DNA of 64,000 bases from Maribellus sediminis. GTDB taxonomy: Bacteria; Bacteroidota; Bacteroidia; Bacteroidales; Prolixibacteraceae. The stretch is from the NCBI RefSeq assembly GCF_011799805.1, contig NZ_WXUB01000004.1, positions 496,001-560,000 on the forward strand. The letters are read 5' to 3'. Numbering within the stretch: the stretch's first letter is position 1; every line of letters starts with the position of its first letter. Positions 16,982-23,847 of the stretch are shown here, piece by piece. The notes below the pieces were generated by a model. The model did not search any database, was not told the DNA's origin, and saw nothing but the letters and a program-made list of their open reading frames with translations. The position numbers and the translations under genes are program-made.

Positions 16982-18415
16982 TTGAATACTTCAGAAAAAA
17001 ACGAGATTCTTGAACTCTTTGAACATCAGTTTAATGAAACTGTTGACACGTTTGAAATGCTGCCGCAATCGGGTTCGTACAGAGAATATTGCCGGCTTGG
17101 AAATAAGAACCGCACCGTAATAGGTGCCCTAAACAGTGATGTAAAGGAAAACACTGCATTCTTGTCGTTTTCCAACCATTTGTACCACCTCGGAATCAAA
17201 GTTCCGAAGATTTACACGGTAAGTTCCGACCTGAAAAAATACTTACTGGAGGATCTTGGCGACACCACACTTTTTGCTTTTCTGAGTAAAACACGTGAGG
17301 AGGAAGGGTTCTCGGAAAATATTATTGCCGAGTACAAAAAAGTGCTGACGGCTTTACCAAAAATCCAGATCATTGGCGGAAAAGATATCGATTACTCGGT
17401 GTGCTACCCGCGCGAGGCTTTTGATAAGCAGTCGATGATGTGGGACCTGAATTACTTTAAATACTATTTTCTGAAGCTGGCCAAAATTTCGTTTGATGAG
17501 CAGGCGCTTGAAGATGATTTTCAGCAATTCAGCAATTACCTGCTGAGCGCAAGTTCCAACTTCTTCCTGTACCGCGATTTCCAGTCGCGCAATGTGATGT
17601 TGAAGGACGGCGAAGTGTATTTTATCGATTACCAGGGTGGTCGTCGCGGTGCCTTGCAATACGACCTGGCTTCGTTGTTGTACGACGGTAAAGCCGATAT
17701 CCCGGAAAGTGTTCGTCAGGATTTGTTTCATTTCTACCTGAATGAACTAAAGAAATACATGAAGGTAGATGAGGAGCGCTTCACAGCCTACTTCAAAGGA
17801 TTTGTGCTTATTCGTATTATGCAGGCCATGGGAGCCTATGGTTTCCGCGGTTTTTACGAGAAAAAAGAACACTTCCTGAAAAGTATTCCATATGCTTTGA
17901 AAAACCTGGATTTGCTGCTGAAAGATCTTGATCTGCCTGTGAAAATAACCGAGCTGGTTGCCGTTTTGAAAAAGCTTAGCAAGTCGGAAGTGCTTAAGGA
18001 AATTGGTAAATCCGATTCGAATCTGACCATAAGAATAACAAGTTTTTCCTATAAAAAAGGAATTCCAGACGACCCTTCAGGAAATGGCGGCGGTTATGTT
18101 TTCGACTGCAGGGCCATTAATAATCCGGGCCGTTACGAGGAATATAAAAAATTGAGTGGAAAAGATCTGGCAGTTCAGGAGTTTTTAGAACAGAAGTCGG
18201 AAATGGGATTGTTTCTCGACGCTGCCAAAAAACTGGTGGAGCAGTCGGTTAAAGTGTACCTCGAGCGCGGATTTTCGCACCTAACGGTAAATTTTGGTTG
18301 TACCGGCGGCCAGCACCGCTCTGTATATTCGGCCGAAAAATTGGGCGAATATTTGCAAAACAATTATCCTGTAAACGTTGTTTTAGTACACCGTGAACAG
18401 GATAGTTGGAGATGA
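16982..18415 (+). CDS. AmgK-like sugar kinase fused to RapZ C-terminal domain
   Basis: 477 aa from a TTG start (no upstream ATG in frame before a stop; the first internal ATG, codon 26, would cut into conserved sequence). Residues about 10-330 are an aminoglycoside-phosphotransferase-type kinase: the catalytic loop YRDFQSRNVML (D199, N204) and metal motif FIDYQGGRRGALQYDLASLL (D216) resemble AmgK, the N-acetylmuramate/N-acetylglucosamine 1-kinase. Residues about 350-477 are a RapZ C-terminal domain, with VFDCRAINNPG and GCTGGQHRSV (439-448), the part that in E. coli senses glucosamine-6-phosphate and binds RNA; the RapZ N-terminal P-loop ATPase is absent. A kinase-plus-sensor role in amino-sugar salvage is inference. 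Overlaps the next small gene by ATGA. Confidence 0.85.
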   Translation: MNTSEKNEILELFEHQFNETVDTFEMLPQSGSYREYCRLGNKNRTVIGALNSDVKENTAFLSFSNHLYHLGIKVPKIYTVSSDLKKYLLEDLGDTTLFAFLSKTREEEGFSENIIAEYKKVLTALPKIQIIGGKDIDYSVCYPREAFDKQSMMWDLNYFKYYFLKLAKISFDEQALEDDFQQFSNYLLSASSNFFLYRDFQSRNVMLKDGEVYFIDYQGGRRGALQYDLASLLYDGKADIPESVRQDLFHFYLNELKKYMKVDEERFTAYFKGFVLIRIMQAMGAYGFRGFYEKKEHFLKSIPYALKNLDLLLKDLDLPVKITELVAVLKKLSKSEVLKEIGKSDSNLTIRITSFSYKKGIPDDPSGNGGGYVFDCRAINNPGRYEEYKKLSGKDLAVQEFLEQKSEMGLFLDAAKKLVEQSVKVYLERGFSHLTVNFGCTGGQHRSVYSAEKLGEYLQNNYPVNVVLVHREQDSWR

Positions 18416-18555
18416 GCAAAAAAGCATGTAAAAAGAAAGATTTTCAGAATAAAGAGCACGCAAAATACGCTTGTAAGAAATGCGGTGCACAGGTAAGCAA
18501 GAAAGAAAAGGTTTGTAAACCTGAAAAAATCGATTCGTATAAAACAGTTGATTAA
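18412..18555 (+). CDS. 47-aa Lys-rich protein with four cysteines (zinc-ribbon-like)
   Basis: Small gene whose ATG (18412-18414) overlaps the TGA of the kinase-RapZ gene, a typical coupling arrangement. The product is 47 aa, very basic, with Cys at 6, 21, 24 and 36; HAKYACKKCGAQVSKKEKVC contains a CxxC and a later Cys that together with C6 could bind one zinc. No signal peptide or membrane segment. Codon use and the tight overlap favour a real gene. Not recognised as a named family; function unknown, perhaps nucleic-acid or partner binding. Confidence 0.7.
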   Translation: MSKKACKKKDFQNKEHAKYACKKCGAQVSKKEKVCKPEKIDSYKTVD

Positions 18556-18616
18556 GGTTGTTCGTATTTTCTGATTCATTTCGATGTAAATTGTAAATGT
18601 TTTTCGCCTTACCTTC

Positions 18617-18645
18617 TTGGTAATTAGGCGGGCAGTTTATATTTT
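18617..18645 (+). promoter_or_regulatory. Candidate promoter of yebC
   Basis: TTG at 18617-18619 and TATATTTT at 18638-18645 (one mismatch to TAnnTTTG) are separated by 18 bases, 30 bases before the yebC ATG. Fits the Bacteroidota promoter pattern loosely. Confidence 0.35.
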
Positions 18646-18674
18646 CGCAGCAAATTTTAAAAACAGACTAACAC

Positions 18675-19385
18675 ATGGGAAGAGCATTTGAGTACCGCCG
18701 TGCAGCCAAAGAAAAGCGCTGGGATAAAATGTCGAGGGTTTTTCCAAAACTCGCCAAGAAAATAACCATTGCAGCTAAAGAAGGTGGTCCCGATCCGGAT
18801 ATGAACCCGTCGTTGCGTACGGCAATTCTGAATGCCAAGCATGAAAACATGCCGAAAACAAACATTGATGCGGCAATCAAACGGGCTTCAGGAAAAGATG
18901 CTACCGATTATGTGGAAGTGTTTTACGAAGGAAAAGGCCCGCATGGCGTATTGGTTTTTGTTGAATGCGCAACCGACAATACTACCCGTACAGTGGCCAA
19001 CGTAAAAAGCTACTTTAATAAGGCCGGTGGTGGTCAGGTTCCGAACGGATCGCTTGAATTCATGTTTTCAAGAAAAGCTGTTTTTGAATTCGACCTGCCT
19101 GAAGGAATGGAAGTGGAAGAAATTGAACTGGAGCTGATCGATGCCGGATTGGAAGAGATCGAAGAAAACGAAGGTAAATATTATGCGTATGCCGATTATA
19201 CCAGTTTTGGCGAGTTGGCATCAGCTTTCGAAGGCTTGAAAATTGAGCCCACCAAAGCTGAGTTAAAACGTATTCCAACTACGCCGGTTGAATTTACGGA
19301 AGAGCAAATGGAAGAGATTGAAAAAATGTTGGATAAGATGGAAGAAGACGACGATGTACAGGCGGTTTATACCAACATCGCATAA
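18675..19385 (+). CDS. yebC: YebC/PmpR family transcriptional or translational regulator
   Basis: 236 aa. [20 protein letters not shown] and [16 protein letters not shown] followed by [18 protein letters not shown] are the conserved N-terminal domain of YebC/TACO1. [10 protein letters not shown] and the [15 protein letters not shown] block complete the family signature. Members act as DNA-binding regulators in some bacteria, and recent work links others to relief of ribosome stalling. The length is normal. Followed by a strong intrinsic terminator at 19417-19450. Confidence 0.95.
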   Translation: MGRAFEYRRAAKEKRWDKMSRVFPKLAKKITIAAKEGGPDPDMNPSLRTAILNAKHENMPKTNIDAAIKRASGKDATDYVEVFYEGKGPHGVLVFVECATDNTTRTVANVKSYFNKAGGGQVPNGSLEFMFSRKAVFEFDLPEGMEVEEIELELIDAGLEEIEENEGKYYAYADYTSFGELASAFEGLKIEPTKAELKRIPTTPVEFTEEQMEEIEKMLDKMEEDDDVQAVYTNIA

Positions 19386-19416
19386 ATTCTGATTACAACA
19401 TTGCAACCATAATTAG

Positions 19417-19450
19417 AAAACGCATTCACTACAAAGTGGATGCGTTTTTT
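19417..19450 (+). terminator. Intrinsic terminator of yebC
   Basis: AAAACGCATTCAC (19417-19429) pairs with GTGGATGCGTTTT (19436-19448) with one G-T pair and a 6-base loop, ending in TTTTTT. Thirty-one bases after the yebC stop. Confidence 0.85.
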
Positions 19451-19469
19451 GTGTTTAAGCTGGTAGTTT

Positions 19470-19535
19470 TGGACCCCCTAAATCCCCGGAAGGGACAGTT
19501 CCTCTCCGCCAGCTGGCGGAAGGTTAGGAGTGGTG
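19470..19535. repeat. Dispersed intergenic repeat fragment (copy B) with 16-bp palindrome
   Basis: CCCCCTAAATCCCCGGAAGG (19474-19493) matches the reverse complement of 16140-16159 at 16 of 20 positions. It is followed by the perfect palindrome TCCGCCAGCTGGCGGA (19505-19520). The rest of the gap from 19536 to 19708 is AT-rich with nothing recognised. Confidence 0.5.
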
Positions 19536-19708
19536 CTTATTTCGTAAATGTTTGCTTGCTTTGATTTTTCTACATTTTTATAATTTATTTCAACTTCTAT
19601 TCTGTTTTATCACCGAAATTGCTGCATTAACCTCGAAAAAAGCATCGCTTATCTAAAAACTTCCTCCTTATTGGCGGCTTTCTCCTATATTCGAACAAAA
19701 CAATACTT

Positions 19709-20944
19709 ATGCTGCCAGTTCAGGAATACATTAAACATTTCAAACAAATCTGGGAATCGAGTCCCAATCATTTCCCGGAGTTTTCAAAGTTATATACTGA
19801 AGAAGAAAAACGCGAACGAGAAACGAATTACGAACATTTCCAGGCCAAAATAAAAAGCCTGCAAAACCACAGCAAAGTACAGAAGCTCAAAAATGATCCC
19901 GGAGGTTCTTTCTTTCCCATGTTCAAAGCTTTTCTTGAAACAGTTTTCGATTTCGAAAAAGATCATCTTAAAGTCATTCTTTCGGAAGAATTCAAGGATG
20001 TTTCGAAAGACTTTTTTTACAAGGCACGTGCTTTTGGCCCCGAGTTAAAGCCTGAAAATATATACCAGGGAATGCGAAATGTGTGGATCATGAACGGCAT
20101 TCAGTTGATGCTGAATGTTCCGGTTCGCATTACACCATCTGTTTTTGCTTATTCAATGATCTATCCGTACAGCGATAATTTTCTCGATGATCCCGAAATT
20201 CTTGCAGGAGAGAAGGAGATTTTTTCGCGGCGCTTTAACCGGAGGTTGCATGGCGAGGAAGTAAATCCTGCCTCGTTTACCGAAGAGCAACTGTTTAAGC
20301 TGGTGCGTATGTTCGAAGATGAATTTCCACGAAAAAACTTTACTGAGGTGTATGAAAGTTTGTATGCCATACAAAAGGGACAAACTGATAGCCTGAAAAT
20401 GGCCGCTGATAATGGTCTTTCGGATGACAGAATAGTGGAGATTTGTTTTGAAAAAGGTGGTGCATCGGTTTTAGCTGATGGTTACCTGGTTGCCGGAAAA
20501 CTCACACGCGAACAGGAACAAGCCCTGTTTGGTTATGGCGTTTACCTGCAATTGCTTGACGATATCCAGGATGTAAAGGAAGATTCGCTGGCATTTACCA
20601 AAACCATATTTTCGTGCCTGCCCGAAGAAGATCTCGGAAGTTTTGTTAATCGCACCATTCATTTTGGCCGCGTTGCTTTGGAAGAGATGCGTTGTTTTGA
20701 GGGTGCCGGTAACCGTGATTTTATTGATTTGATGAACCGCAGCATCGAAACCATGGTGATCGAATCGGTTGGTATGAATAAAAAGTGGTATACAGCTGAT
20801 TATCTGAACAAGATAGAACAGTATTCACCGCTTCATTTTGAGTTTGTTCGTCAAAAACGGGCACAGTCGAAATCGCAACGGTTTTCCATGTTTCAGAAGT
20901 ATTTCAACAGTGCCCGACCTGAAAATGTGCCAATAAGCTTTTAA
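19709..20944 (+). CDS. Class I isoprenoid-synthase-like enzyme (uncharacterised)
   Basis: 411 aa, all-helical, no signal peptide. Two aspartate-rich motifs at the spacing of class I isoprenyl synthases: YPYSDNFLDDPE (D156, D160, D161) and LQLLDDIQDVKED (D284, D285, D288). This resembles the family annotated as class 1 isoprenoid biosynthesis enzyme in Bacteroidota. A squalene/phytoene-type, prenyl-transferring or terpene-cyclising reaction is possible, but the first motif departs from plain DDxxD and no other isoprenoid gene is nearby, so product and substrate are unknown. The 3' end overlaps the convergent marR-type gene by 4 bases. Confidence 0.6.
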   Translation: MLPVQEYIKHFKQIWESSPNHFPEFSKLYTEEEKRERETNYEHFQAKIKSLQNHSKVQKLKNDPGGSFFPMFKAFLETVFDFEKDHLKVILSEEFKDVSKDFFYKARAFGPELKPENIYQGMRNVWIMNGIQLMLNVPVRITPSVFAYSMIYPYSDNFLDDPEILAGEKEIFSRRFNRRLHGEEVNPASFTEEQLFKLVRMFEDEFPRKNFTEVYESLYAIQKGQTDSLKMAADNGLSDDRIVEICFEKGGASVLADGYLVAGKLTREQEQALFGYGVYLQLLDDIQDVKEDSLAFTKTIFSCLPEEDLGSFVNRTIHFGRVALEEMRCFEGAGNRDFIDLMNRSIETMVIESVGMNKKWYTADYLNKIEQYSPLHFEFVRQKRAQSKSQRFSMFQKYFNSARPENVPISF

Positions 20945-21393
20945 TTTTTTATGGCTTCGATCAGGCGGTTGAGCTTGTCGCGGAGATCGATGATTTCATC
21001 AATATTTAATTCGCCGACATCCAGTTTTTCGGCCAGTTGCATGGGGACCAGAGCCGCCTGCTCACGAAGTTTCAAGCCTTTTTCTGTGAGGCTGATCGTA
21101 CGGCTGCGTTCATCGGTTTCTGATCTTTTCCGCGTAATCAAACCCAGAACTTCCATTCTTTTTAAAAGGGGAGTAACTGTGTTGGTGTTCAGAATGAGTT
21201 TATCGGTGATTGTATTCACCGAAACCTGATCGTTTTCCCACAGCACCATCATTACGAGATACTGAGGGTAGGTCAAATCCAGTTGGTCGAGCAGCGGCTG
21301 GTACGCACGCGTAATCAGCCGTGATGCAGCGTAAATCGGGAAACAAACCTGGTTACCAAGTTTTAATTGCTCGTATTCCATATTAACGATCAT
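20941..21393 (-). CDS. MarR/OhrR-type transcriptional regulator
   Basis: 150 aa. A winged helix-turn-helix of MarR type: LTYPQYLVMMVLWEND, TNTVTPLLKRMEVLGLI.R and RSRTISLTEKGL. The N-terminal QVCFPIYAASRLI places a cysteine (C17) where OhrR has its peroxide-sensing residue. It starts directly behind the glutathione peroxidase stop (no gap), so the two form an operon, and the palindrome pair upstream of the peroxidase gene is the likely target. ATG at codon 5 is an alternative start. Confidence 0.88.
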   Translation of the reverse strand: MIVNMEYEQLKLGNQVCFPIYAASRLITRAYQPLLDQLDLTYPQYLVMMVLWENDQVSVNTITDKLILNTNTVTPLLKRMEVLGLITRKRSETDERSRTISLTEKGLKLREQAALVPMQLAEKLDVGELNIDEIIDLRDKLNRLIEAIKN

Positions 21394-21888
21394 TTAGTTT
21401 TTATTCTGCTCCAGTAACTTAATAATTTCAGGTTCCAGTTTTTCGGACTTGGTTGTCGGCGCAAAACGTTTCACAGGTTTCCCATGCTGGTCTATCAGAA
21501 ATTTAGTAAAGTTCCATTTGATCTTTTTACCAAAAGTACCGCCCAGTTCATTCTTCAGGTAGTCGAATAGTGGGTGAGCGTTTTCACCGTTAACATCAAC
21601 TTTCGAGAACATTTGAAACGTAACACCATAGTTGATCAGACAGCCTTCTGAAATCGATTTTTCATCGCCGGGCTCCTGGTTTCCAAACTGGTTACACGGA
21701 AATCCTAAAATGGCCAGGCCTTTATCTTTGTACTTTTTATTTAATTCCTCAAGACCTGCATATTGTGGCGTAAAACCACATTTGCTGGCCGTATTCACCA
21801 CCAATACAGTTTTGCCTTTAAAGGCTTCCATATCGATCTCTTTTCCCTGTAAACTCTTTGCTGTGAATTGATAAAAATTGTTGTCCAT
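21394..21888 (-). CDS. Glutathione peroxidase-family thiol peroxidase
   Basis: 164 aa, cytoplasmic. The catalytic tetrad is visible: Cys in NTASKCGFTPQY, Gln in GFPCNQFGNQEPG, and Trp/Asn in KWNFTKFLID. Cys replaces selenocysteine, and the second Cys in FPCNQFG marks the thioredoxin-dependent type common in bacteria. It reduces organic hydroperoxides or H2O2. First gene of an operon with an OhrR-like regulator, expected to repress it until oxidised. The promoter region carries two related palindromes. Confidence 0.93.
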   Translation of the reverse strand: MDNNFYQFTAKSLQGKEIDMEAFKGKTVLVVNTASKCGFTPQYAGLEELNKKYKDKGLAILGFPCNQFGNQEPGDEKSISEGCLINYGVTFQMFSKVDVNGENAHPLFDYLKNELGGTFGKKIKWNFTKFLIDQHGKPVKRFAPTTKSEKLEPEIIKLLEQNKN

Positions 21889-21917
21889 TGTTTGATTCTT
21901 TTATGCTTTCCTATTTA

Positions 21918-21931
21918 TGTCGTTCGCGACA
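21918..21931. promoter_or_regulatory. Candidate MarR-type operator 1
   Basis: TGTCGTTCGCGACA, palindrome with 5-bp perfect arms and 10 of 14 positions shared with the site at 21955-21968. It abuts the -7 box on the transcribed side of the gpx promoter (start-site region). Confidence 0.55.
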
Positions 21932-21939
21932 CAAATATA
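21932..21939 (-). promoter_or_regulatory. -7 box of the gpx-marR operon
   Basis: CAAATATA on the plus strand reads TATATTTG on the minus strand, an exact TAnnTTTG match 43 bases before the gpx ATG, lying between two palindromes. Confidence 0.55.
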
Positions 21940-21954
21940 GTTAGTCTGATGAAA

Positions 21955-21968
21955 TATCGCACGCGATA
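21955..21968. promoter_or_regulatory. Candidate MarR-type operator 2
   Basis: TATCGCACGCGATA (extends to ATATCGCACGCGATAT at 21954-21969), perfect arms. Its centre is 37 bp from operator 1 and it covers the -33 region of the gpx promoter. Confidence 0.6.
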
Positions 21969-22041
21969 TAAAATTGCAGACCTATGATTTAACAATTAAT
22001 TCAATCAAATTTCACAAGGAAAAAATTGTACATCAGAAAAC

Positions 22042-22061
22042 TGTTCGTATTTTTGCGAACA
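22042..22061. promoter_or_regulatory. ArsR-type operator and promoter of the ars operon (copy 1)
   Basis: TGTTCG-N8-CGAACA with a third half-site CGAACA at 22063-22068. TATTTTTG (22048-22055) inside the palindrome is an exact -7 box, so a bound repressor would block the promoter. The arsR ATG follows 16 bases after the palindrome. Confidence 0.75.
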
Positions 22062-22077
22062 ACGAACAATCTGTATT

Positions 22078-22374
22078 ATGGATGTAAAAGTATTTTCAGA
22101 TAATCAGGAAAAACTGGCACGGTACGCCAAGGCACTTGGGCACCCGGTACGCGTTTATGTGCTCGAATTACTGGGCAAACAATCCTGTTGTTACAGTGGC
22201 GACCTGAGCGAAGAGTTGCCCATTGCAAAATCAACTTTGTCGCAACACCTGAAAGAATTAAAAGATGCAGGCTTGATTCAGGGCGAAATTGAAGCGCCGA
22301 GAGTGAAGTACTGTATCAATAAGGAGAACTGGGAAGAAGCCAGTACATTATTTAAAGAATTAATGCAACGCTAA
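22078..22374 (+). CDS. arsR: ArsR/SmtB-family metalloregulator
   Basis: 98 aa. Winged helix-turn-helix with the recognition part LPIAKSTLSQHLKELKDAGLI and the preceding ARYAKALGHPVRVYVLELL. Candidate As(III) ligands are C37-C38 (QSCCYSGDLS) at the start of the DNA-binding helix and C79 (VKYCINKE). That position matches type I ArsR, but with a CC pair instead of CxC. Predicted to repress its own operon through the TGTTCG-N8-CGAACA palindrome that encloses the -7 box, and the second copy of it 350 bases downstream. Confidence 0.93.
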   Translation: MDVKVFSDNQEKLARYAKALGHPVRVYVLELLGKQSCCYSGDLSEELPIAKSTLSQHLKELKDAGLIQGEIEAPRVKYCINKENWEEASTLFKELMQR

Positions 22375-22390
22375 AAAAAATTATACTGCT

Positions 22391-22410
22391 TGTTCGCAGT
22401 TTTGCGAACA
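22391..22410. promoter_or_regulatory. ArsR-type operator (copy 2) inside the operon
   Basis: TGTTCG-N8-CGAACA with the extra half-site CGAACA at 22412-22417, exactly as at copy 1, and the same 16-base distance to the following ATG. The internal -7 box is CAGTTTTG (first base off consensus), so it may be a weaker secondary promoter. Confidence 0.7.
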
Positions 22411-22426
22411 ACGAACAATCGACGTT

Positions 22427-22690
22427 ATGGAATACACTGATTTAAAACCAGGCAAAATGGATATTAAAGTTTTGGGAACAGGCTGTGCTAAATGCAAGGC
22501 ACTGGAAAAAGCTGTAACGGCATCCGTTTCGGAACTAAAACTAGCTGCAGAGGTCAGCAAAGTGGAAGACATTATGGAAATCATGCAATTCGGAGTGATG
22601 AATACACCTGCCCTGGTCATCGATGGGAAGGTGGTTTTAAGTGGCCGCCTGCCGAACGACAAAGAACTAAAAAATCTATTAACCCAATAA
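22427..22690 (+). CDS. Small thioredoxin-fold redox protein (CxxC)
   Basis: 87 aa from the ATG 16 bases after operator copy 2; codon 11 (MDIKVLGTG) is an alternative start giving the usual 77 residues. The active site is GTGCAKCKALEKAV and the cis-Pro loop is MNTPALVIDGKV, as in the TM0996/MTH895-type redox-active disulfide proteins. It is common beside arsenic permeases of the ArsP/DUF318 type. Likely supplies or shuttles electrons, or presents arsenite or organoarsenical thiolates to the permease; this is inference. Confidence 0.85.
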   Translation: MEYTDLKPGKMDIKVLGTGCAKCKALEKAVTASVSELKLAAEVSKVEDIMEIMQFGVMNTPALVIDGKVVLSGRLPNDKELKNLLTQ

Positions 22691-22702
22691 AAATCTTCAA
22701 CA

Positions 22703-23110
22703 ATGAAAACTAAAATCAACTCGAAACTACTAAGCTTTGTATTCGCACTTTTAGTTAGTTTTAGCCTTTCGGCACAACAAAACGAAAAAACTCAGGAAGG
22801 TAAAAGCGCAAAAGTAGATGTTTACTATTTTCATTTAAACACACGCTGTGCAACCTGCAAAGCCATTGAATCGGAAGCAAAACAGGATGTAAAGGAACTT
22901 TTCGGAAGTGATGTGACTTTTGCTTCCTATAACCTCGACGAGCCGGCGGGCGAAGCGAAAGGCAAAGAACTGGGCGTGAACAGTCAGTCGCTGATCGTGG
23001 TAAAAGGCAATAAAAAAGTCGATCTCACCAACGAAGGATTTTTGTATGCACGCACCAATCCCGAGAAATTTAAAGAGGTAATCGAAAAAAAGATAAAACC
23101 GCTGTTATAG
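22703..23110 (+). CDS. ArsF-like exported thioredoxin-fold protein
   Basis: 135 aa. Sec signal peptide (residues 1-24, cleavage after SLSA), then a thioredoxin-like domain with RCATCKAIESE (CxxC). The sequence fits the family annotated as nitrophenyl compound nitroreductase subunit ArsF. In Shewanella the arsEFG genes are reported to reduce and export nitroaromatic arsenicals. Twelve bases after the preceding gene and 1 base before arsG-like. No arsE-like gene is visible, so the role may be only redox partnering with the membrane protein ArsG. Confidence 0.8.
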   Translation: MKTKINSKLLSFVFALLVSFSLSAQQNEKTQEGKSAKVDVYYFHLNTRCATCKAIESEAKQDVKELFGSDVTFASYNLDEPAGEAKGKELGVNSQSLIVVKGNKKVDLTNEGFLYARTNPEKFKEVIEKKIKPLL

Positions 23111-23111
23111 C

Positions 23112-23813
23112 ATGGAAGGATTTTTAAGCGGACTGCTCGAAAACAGCTCACTGCCATTTGTTACTGCTTTGTTATTGGGACTGATGACAGCCATTAGTCC
23201 GTGTCCTTTGGCGACCAACATCACTGCAATTGGATTCATTGGCAGAGACATCGAAAACCGAAACCGTGTTTTTTATAACGGATTGGTTTATACACTGGGT
23301 CGGGCAGTGGCTTATACCGTTCTTGCTTTAATTATTTTTTTGGGTGCCGATCAGTTTTCACTGTCGGGAGTCTTTCAGCGTTATGGCGAAAAAATTATCG
23401 GTCCGCTGCTTCTAATCATCGGTTTGCTGATGCTCGATGTGTTGAATATTAAGTTTCCCGGAGTTAGCAGGCTGACTCAACGTTTCGAAAAAAACGGCAT
23501 TAAGAATTACTGGGATGTGCTGGCACTCGGAATTTTGTTTGCGCTGGCTTTTTGCCCTTACAGCGGGGTGCTTTATTTTGGCATGCTGATCCCGATGACC
23601 ATCAGCAGTGCATCCGGTTTGTACCTGCCGGTTGTTTTTGCCATTGCGACGGGTATTCCGGTTATCATTTTTGCCTGGCTGATTGCGTATACTCTTTCAG
23701 GAGTTGGCACAGTTTACAACAAGCTTAAAACTTTCGAAATCTGGTTCCGAAGGTTTATTTCTGTGGTTTTTATGCTGGTAGGAATTTACTACATCATCAC
23801 GGTGTATTTCTAA
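23112..23813 (+). CDS. ArsG/CcdA-like membrane protein
   Basis: 233 aa with six transmembrane helices of the DsbD/CcdA type. The two conserved cysteines sit in ISPCPLATNITAIGF and LAFCPYSGVLYFG, the places used for transmembrane dithiol transfer in CcdA. NCBI calls such proteins ArsG-family aromatic arsenical efflux permeases. With arsF-like 1 base upstream, transfer of electrons across the membrane to the exported CxxC protein is as plausible as efflux. Confidence 0.82.
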   Translation: MEGFLSGLLENSSLPFVTALLLGLMTAISPCPLATNITAIGFIGRDIENRNRVFYNGLVYTLGRAVAYTVLALIIFLGADQFSLSGVFQRYGEKIIGPLLLIIGLLMLDVLNIKFPGVSRLTQRFEKNGIKNYWDVLALGILFALAFCPYSGVLYFGMLIPMTISSASGLYLPVVFAIATGIPVIIFAWLIAYTLSGVGTVYNKLKTFEIWFRRFISVVFMLVGIYYIITVYF

Positions 23814-23847
23814 AATATCGTTTAGGGGCGAATAAAGGAAGAGAGAA

